Below are positions 61,366 through 64,000 of a stretch of 64,000 nt of DNA, piece after piece. Within the stretch, counting starts at the first letter, position 1; each line of letters starts with the position of its first letter. The stretch covers positions 1,253,501 through 1,317,500 of the forward strand of contig NZ_CP102263.1 in the NCBI RefSeq assembly GCF_025147485.1. The letters run 5' to 3'. The notes beneath the pieces are model-generated. The model was not told the DNA's origin. It saw nothing but the letters and a program-made list of their open reading frames with translations, and searched no databases. The translations under genes and the position numbers were made by a program. The DNA is from Bacteroides uniformis (GTDB lineage Bacteria; Bacteroidota; Bacteroidia; Bacteroidales; Bacteroidaceae).

Positions 61366-64000
61366 TTAAGTATTAGTGATTTCCTGTCCTTCCCTCACGT
61401 TCTTCTTTTGCCGTTCGCAGTATTGACGGGGCGGCATTCCGTAACGTTGTGAAAAAGCTTTATAGAAAGTGCTTCGGTTGGTGAATCCCGTGCGGTCCAT
61501 CAGCTCTTCGATGGTGAAGTTGCTGGAGACTAACAAGCGTTCCGCCGTGGAGAGGCGGTATTCTTTGATGATGTCGGCAGGCGATTTGTCAGTAAGTGGT
61601 TTCAGTTTGCGGTAGAACTGCCGGCTGCTGTAGCCCATTTCCTTACTCAAAAGTTCTACTTGCAGGTCTGGATTGGCTAAGTTCTTTTCAATGACTTCTG
61701 TCATTTTCTCTAAGAATTCTTGTTCTTCTTTGTGCAAGCAGCTTCCTTCTTTCCAGGTAAAGGTGCTGAGTGCCGAACTATAATATTCCTTCAGGTTTTC
61801 TTCGCGGCGGATGAGATGATAGACCATCTTTTCCAAATATTTCACATTGAAAGGCTTGGTGACATAGGCATCCGCCCCCGATTCCAGTCCTTTTACTTGG
61901 TCGTCTTCGTGATGCAGTGCTGAGAGCAGGATTAGGGGGATATGGCTCCACAGCTTGTGTTGCTTGATGGTGGAGGTGAAGGATAGCCCGTCTATATCGG
62001 GCATCATCACGTCTGAGATGATGAGGTCTGGCTGTCGTTGTTCCAAGCTGTCTAATGCCTTTTGGGCATTATTGAAGGAGAGTACGTTGTATTTCTCTGT
62101 GAATATTTCGGATACGAACCACAGCATGGAAGGGTCATCATCTATCACCATGACCGTCTGCTTGTTTGCGTCGAATTCTTGGGTGTATTTTTCGGGCAAT
62201 TCTTGCACCTCTTCGGTGGGAATGCTTGGAGAAGCCGCTTCGTATGCAGTTTGCGGTACTTCTTGTCCGTTGGGGGGGAGCGAGGGAAGGCTTACAGTGA
62301 AGGTGGTCAGTTCGCCCGGTGTGCTTTCGATGTTTATGTCTCCTTCCAACAGTGTCACCATGTTTTTGCAGATGGCCAACCCCAGTCCGTTTCTTGAGTT
62401 TTTGCCGTTCATCTCCACGGAGTCGAGAATCTTATAGCGGTCGAATATCTTTCCGAGATTTTCCGGTGTGATGCCTTTGCCGGTATTGGCTATCTTCAAA
62501 ATAAGACGTTCGTTTTTCGTGTACAATGTTACGCTGATGTTCCCCTTGTCGGGTGTGTACTTGAAAGCGTTGGATATGAGGTTTCCGGCTATTTTGTTGA
62601 AGCAGCTCAGGTCGGTGTTCCATGTCAGTTCGGGGGCGATGTCAAGGCAGTAGTTCATTTCTCTGTTTTCCGCCATGTCACCGAAGGATTCGGCGATGTC
62701 CCTTAACTTTTCGGAAACAGGCTGCGGCTGTATGGAGAGCATTTTGTTTTCCGTTTCCAGTCTTCTGAACTCCAGCAACTCCACGATGAGACCATTCAGC
62801 TTTTCCACATTTTGCTGAATCATTTTGGCGTAGCGGTGCGTGTAGATATCTGTCTCCTTGTGGGTGAGTATCTTCTCGCACGGTCCCTGAATCAGGGTGA
62901 GGGGGGTGCAAAACTCGTGGGTGATGTTGGTGAAGAAGCGTAGTTTTGATTCATAGACTTCCTCTTTTTTCTGTCGTTCCATTTTCTTCATCATGTGCTG
63001 CCGCTTCAGGCGGTAGGTATAGAATGCATAGGCGACTATGCCTGTACATAATAGTAACCCTAACAAAAAGTAGCCCACATAGGCCCAGGTACTGAGATAC
63101 CAGGGAGGAGCGATGTAAATGGTGAAGGCTTGCGGATGGCTTTCTTTACCGTTGATGTTGTTGCGGTATTTCACAAACAGCGTATATTCTCCGGGGGAAA
63201 GGTTGGAGAAGATGGCATTGGGTGAAACTCCGTTTTCTATCCATTGGTCGCTTGCTTCCTTTAGTTTATAGGAGTAGAAATAGTCGTTTCCGTTAATGTA
63301 GTCTGTTATCCGGAAGTTGAGCTGGAAGAAGTTGTGTTTGTAGTCCAGTTGTAGCACGGGCTTCCCGTCTTTGTAATGTAGAAAATCATGCAGGTTGTAT
63401 TCCTTACCGAAGATGGAAAGTCCTTTCAGGCTGATTTCGGGCATATAGTCCGTGGTGATGTAAGAATCGGGCTTCACGGTGACGAAGCCGTTTACACCTC
63501 CAAAGAAAAGGATTCCCGTAGCATTGTCTTTGTAGAAGGCTCCATCACTAAATTCGGTCACGGCCAGTCCGTTTCCGTTGTTGTAGGTCTGCTTGGTCTG
63601 TTCTTGGGGATTGAGTCTCATCAATCCTTGATTGGTACTCACCCAGAGATTGCCTCGGTTGTCCTCCAAGATACCATGTACGGTGCTGTTGGTGTAGAGC
63701 TTTGCACTGATGCTGTCTGGGTTTCCGTCTTCGTTTGAGTAGAAGCGGAGAAGCCCTGATCCAGTGCCCAGCCAGTAGCCTTGCTCGTTTTTGTGTATGG
63801 CGAACACATCGTTGGCGGTTTGGCTGTTTACCAAGTTGTTGAAGCGGAACTGTGCCATTTCTCCAGTACGTACATCAATGCGGTAGGCTCCGAGCCCTCT
63901 GTTCCCGAACCACAGCGTAGAGCTGCTTTCACGGTAGGAGGTGAAAAAATAGTTTGATGCCATATGTCCGTTACTCACCAAAGTCCGTGTAGCATGCTTC
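61366..64000 (-). CDS. Hybrid two-component system regulator (HTCS), partial
   Basis: The C-terminal 878 or so residues of a one-protein sensor-regulator; the frame is open to the right edge, so the N-terminus is missing. In order: beta-propeller repeats (LWFGNRGLGAYR, GNLWVSTNQGLMRL), a Y_Y_Y domain (YSYKLKEASDQWIENG), one TM (YVGYFLLGLLLCTGIVAYAF), HisKA (FFTNITHEFCTPLTLIQG), HATPase (NLISNAFKYTPDKG and GLGLAICKN), a receiver (VMVIDDDPSM, ISDVMMPDIDG) and an AraC-type HTH (MGYSSRQFYRKLKPLTDKSPADI, TGFTNRSTFYKAFSQRYG). HTCS proteins bind a specific oligosaccharide in the periplasm and activate their PUL. The adjacent target is the GH2 gene 22 bases downstream, probably with further genes right of the window. 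Confidence 0.95.
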   Translation of the reverse strand, partial: KHATRTLVSNGHMASNYFFTSYRESSSTLWFGNRGLGAYRIDVRTGEMAQFRFNNLVNSQTANDVFAIHKNEQGYWLGTGSGLLRFYSNEDGNPDSISAKLYTNSTVHGILEDNRGNLWVSTNQGLMRLNPQEQTKQTYNNGNGLAVTEFSDGAFYKDNATGILFFGGVNGFVTVKPDSYITTDYMPEISLKGLSIFGKEYNLHDFLHYKDGKPVLQLDYKHNFFQLNFRITDYINGNDYFYSYKLKEASDQWIENGVSPNAIFSNLSPGEYTLFVKYRNNINGKESHPQAFTIYIAPPWYLSTWAYVGYFLLGLLLCTGIVAYAFYTYRLKRQHMMKKMERQKKEEVYESKLRFFTNITHEFCTPLTLIQGPCEKILTHKETDIYTHRYAKMIQQNVEKLNGLIVELLEFRRLETENKMLSIQPQPVSEKLRDIAESFGDMAENREMNYCLDIAPELTWNTDLSCFNKIAGNLISNAFKYTPDKGNISVTLYTKNERLILKIANTGKGITPENLGKIFDRYKILDSVEMNGKNSRNGLGLAICKNMVTLLEGDINIESTPGELTTFTVSLPSLPPNGQEVPQTAYEAASPSIPTEEVQELPEKYTQEFDANKQTVMVIDDDPSMLWFVSEIFTEKYNVLSFNNAQKALDSLEQRQPDLIISDVMMPDIDGLSFTSTIKQHKLWSHIPLILLSALHHEDDQVKGLESGADAYVTKPFNVKYLEKMVYHLIRREENLKEYYSSALSTFTWKEGSCLHKEEQEFLEKMTEVIEKNLANPDLQVELLSKEMGYSSRQFYRKLKPLTDKSPADIIKEYRLSTAERLLVSSNFTIEELMDRTGFTNRSTFYKAFSQRYGMPPRQYCERQKKNVREGQEITNT

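Overview
The window is a piece of a Bacteroidota chromosome, most likely Bacteroides. Evidence: two SusC/SusD pairs, many secreted CAZymes with SPI or lipoprotein signals, a hybrid two-component regulator, DUF3836 proteins, TAnnTTTG-type -7 promoter boxes, and weak ribosome binding sites. No tRNA, rRNA, CRISPR array or complete insertion sequence was seen.

About 2.3-44.0 kb, all on the plus strand, is one very large polysaccharide utilisation locus. It opens with a LacI regulator and a sugar-metabolism operon: FucI-type isomerase, DUF6786-like lipoprotein, FucP-type symporter and AraB-type kinase. It continues with a DUF2961 (GH172) enzyme, SusC/SusD pair 1 and a small lipoprotein. Then come a DUF4185 (GH183) enzyme, an unrecognised 698-residue secreted protein, GH116, GH97, GH125 and a second GH172. 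SusC/SusD pair 2 with a surface lipoprotein follows, then a third GH172, a second GH183, GH76, GH38 and a fourth GH172. GH183 endo-D-arabinanase, GH172 exo-alpha-D-arabinofuranosidase and GH116 exo-beta-D-arabinofuranosidase are the known set for mycobacterial-type D-arabinan. GH76, GH125 and GH38 are alpha-mannan enzymes. FucI plus an AraB-type kinase would convert D-arabinose to D-ribulose and D-ribulose 5-phosphate. My reading is that the locus dismantles lipoarabinomannan or arabinogalactan of mycobacteria and their relatives. The substrate is inferred, not seen.

The first 738 bases are a nearly exact inverted copy (two mismatches) of the C-terminal part of the kinase gene. The two copies bracket a 7.8 kb segment, so this segment could invert, or the kinase may be a recombinant. 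Base composition changes abruptly at the repeat junction inside the kinase.

From 44.1 kb on the content is different. It holds a sensor kinase with an internally duplicated sensor module, a divergent small membrane protein and its probable OmpR-type partner regulator, and a beta-barrel-like protein. Then come two DUF3836 proteins, an S41 peptidase, a cupin, decayed gene fragments (Bro-N, HU, AraC), a prohibitin-like protein and mutS. The window ends with a minus-strand unit: an HTCS regulator running off the right edge, followed by a large GH2 beta-galactosidase. A three-unit 11-bp repeat lies upstream of both the membrane-protein/regulator pair and one DUF3836 gene, with identical spacing to the -7 box.

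Two large CAZyme genes carry single in-frame stop codons: GH38 (TAG at codon 48) and GH2 (TGA at codon 30). They look like recent nonsense mutations or sequence errors.
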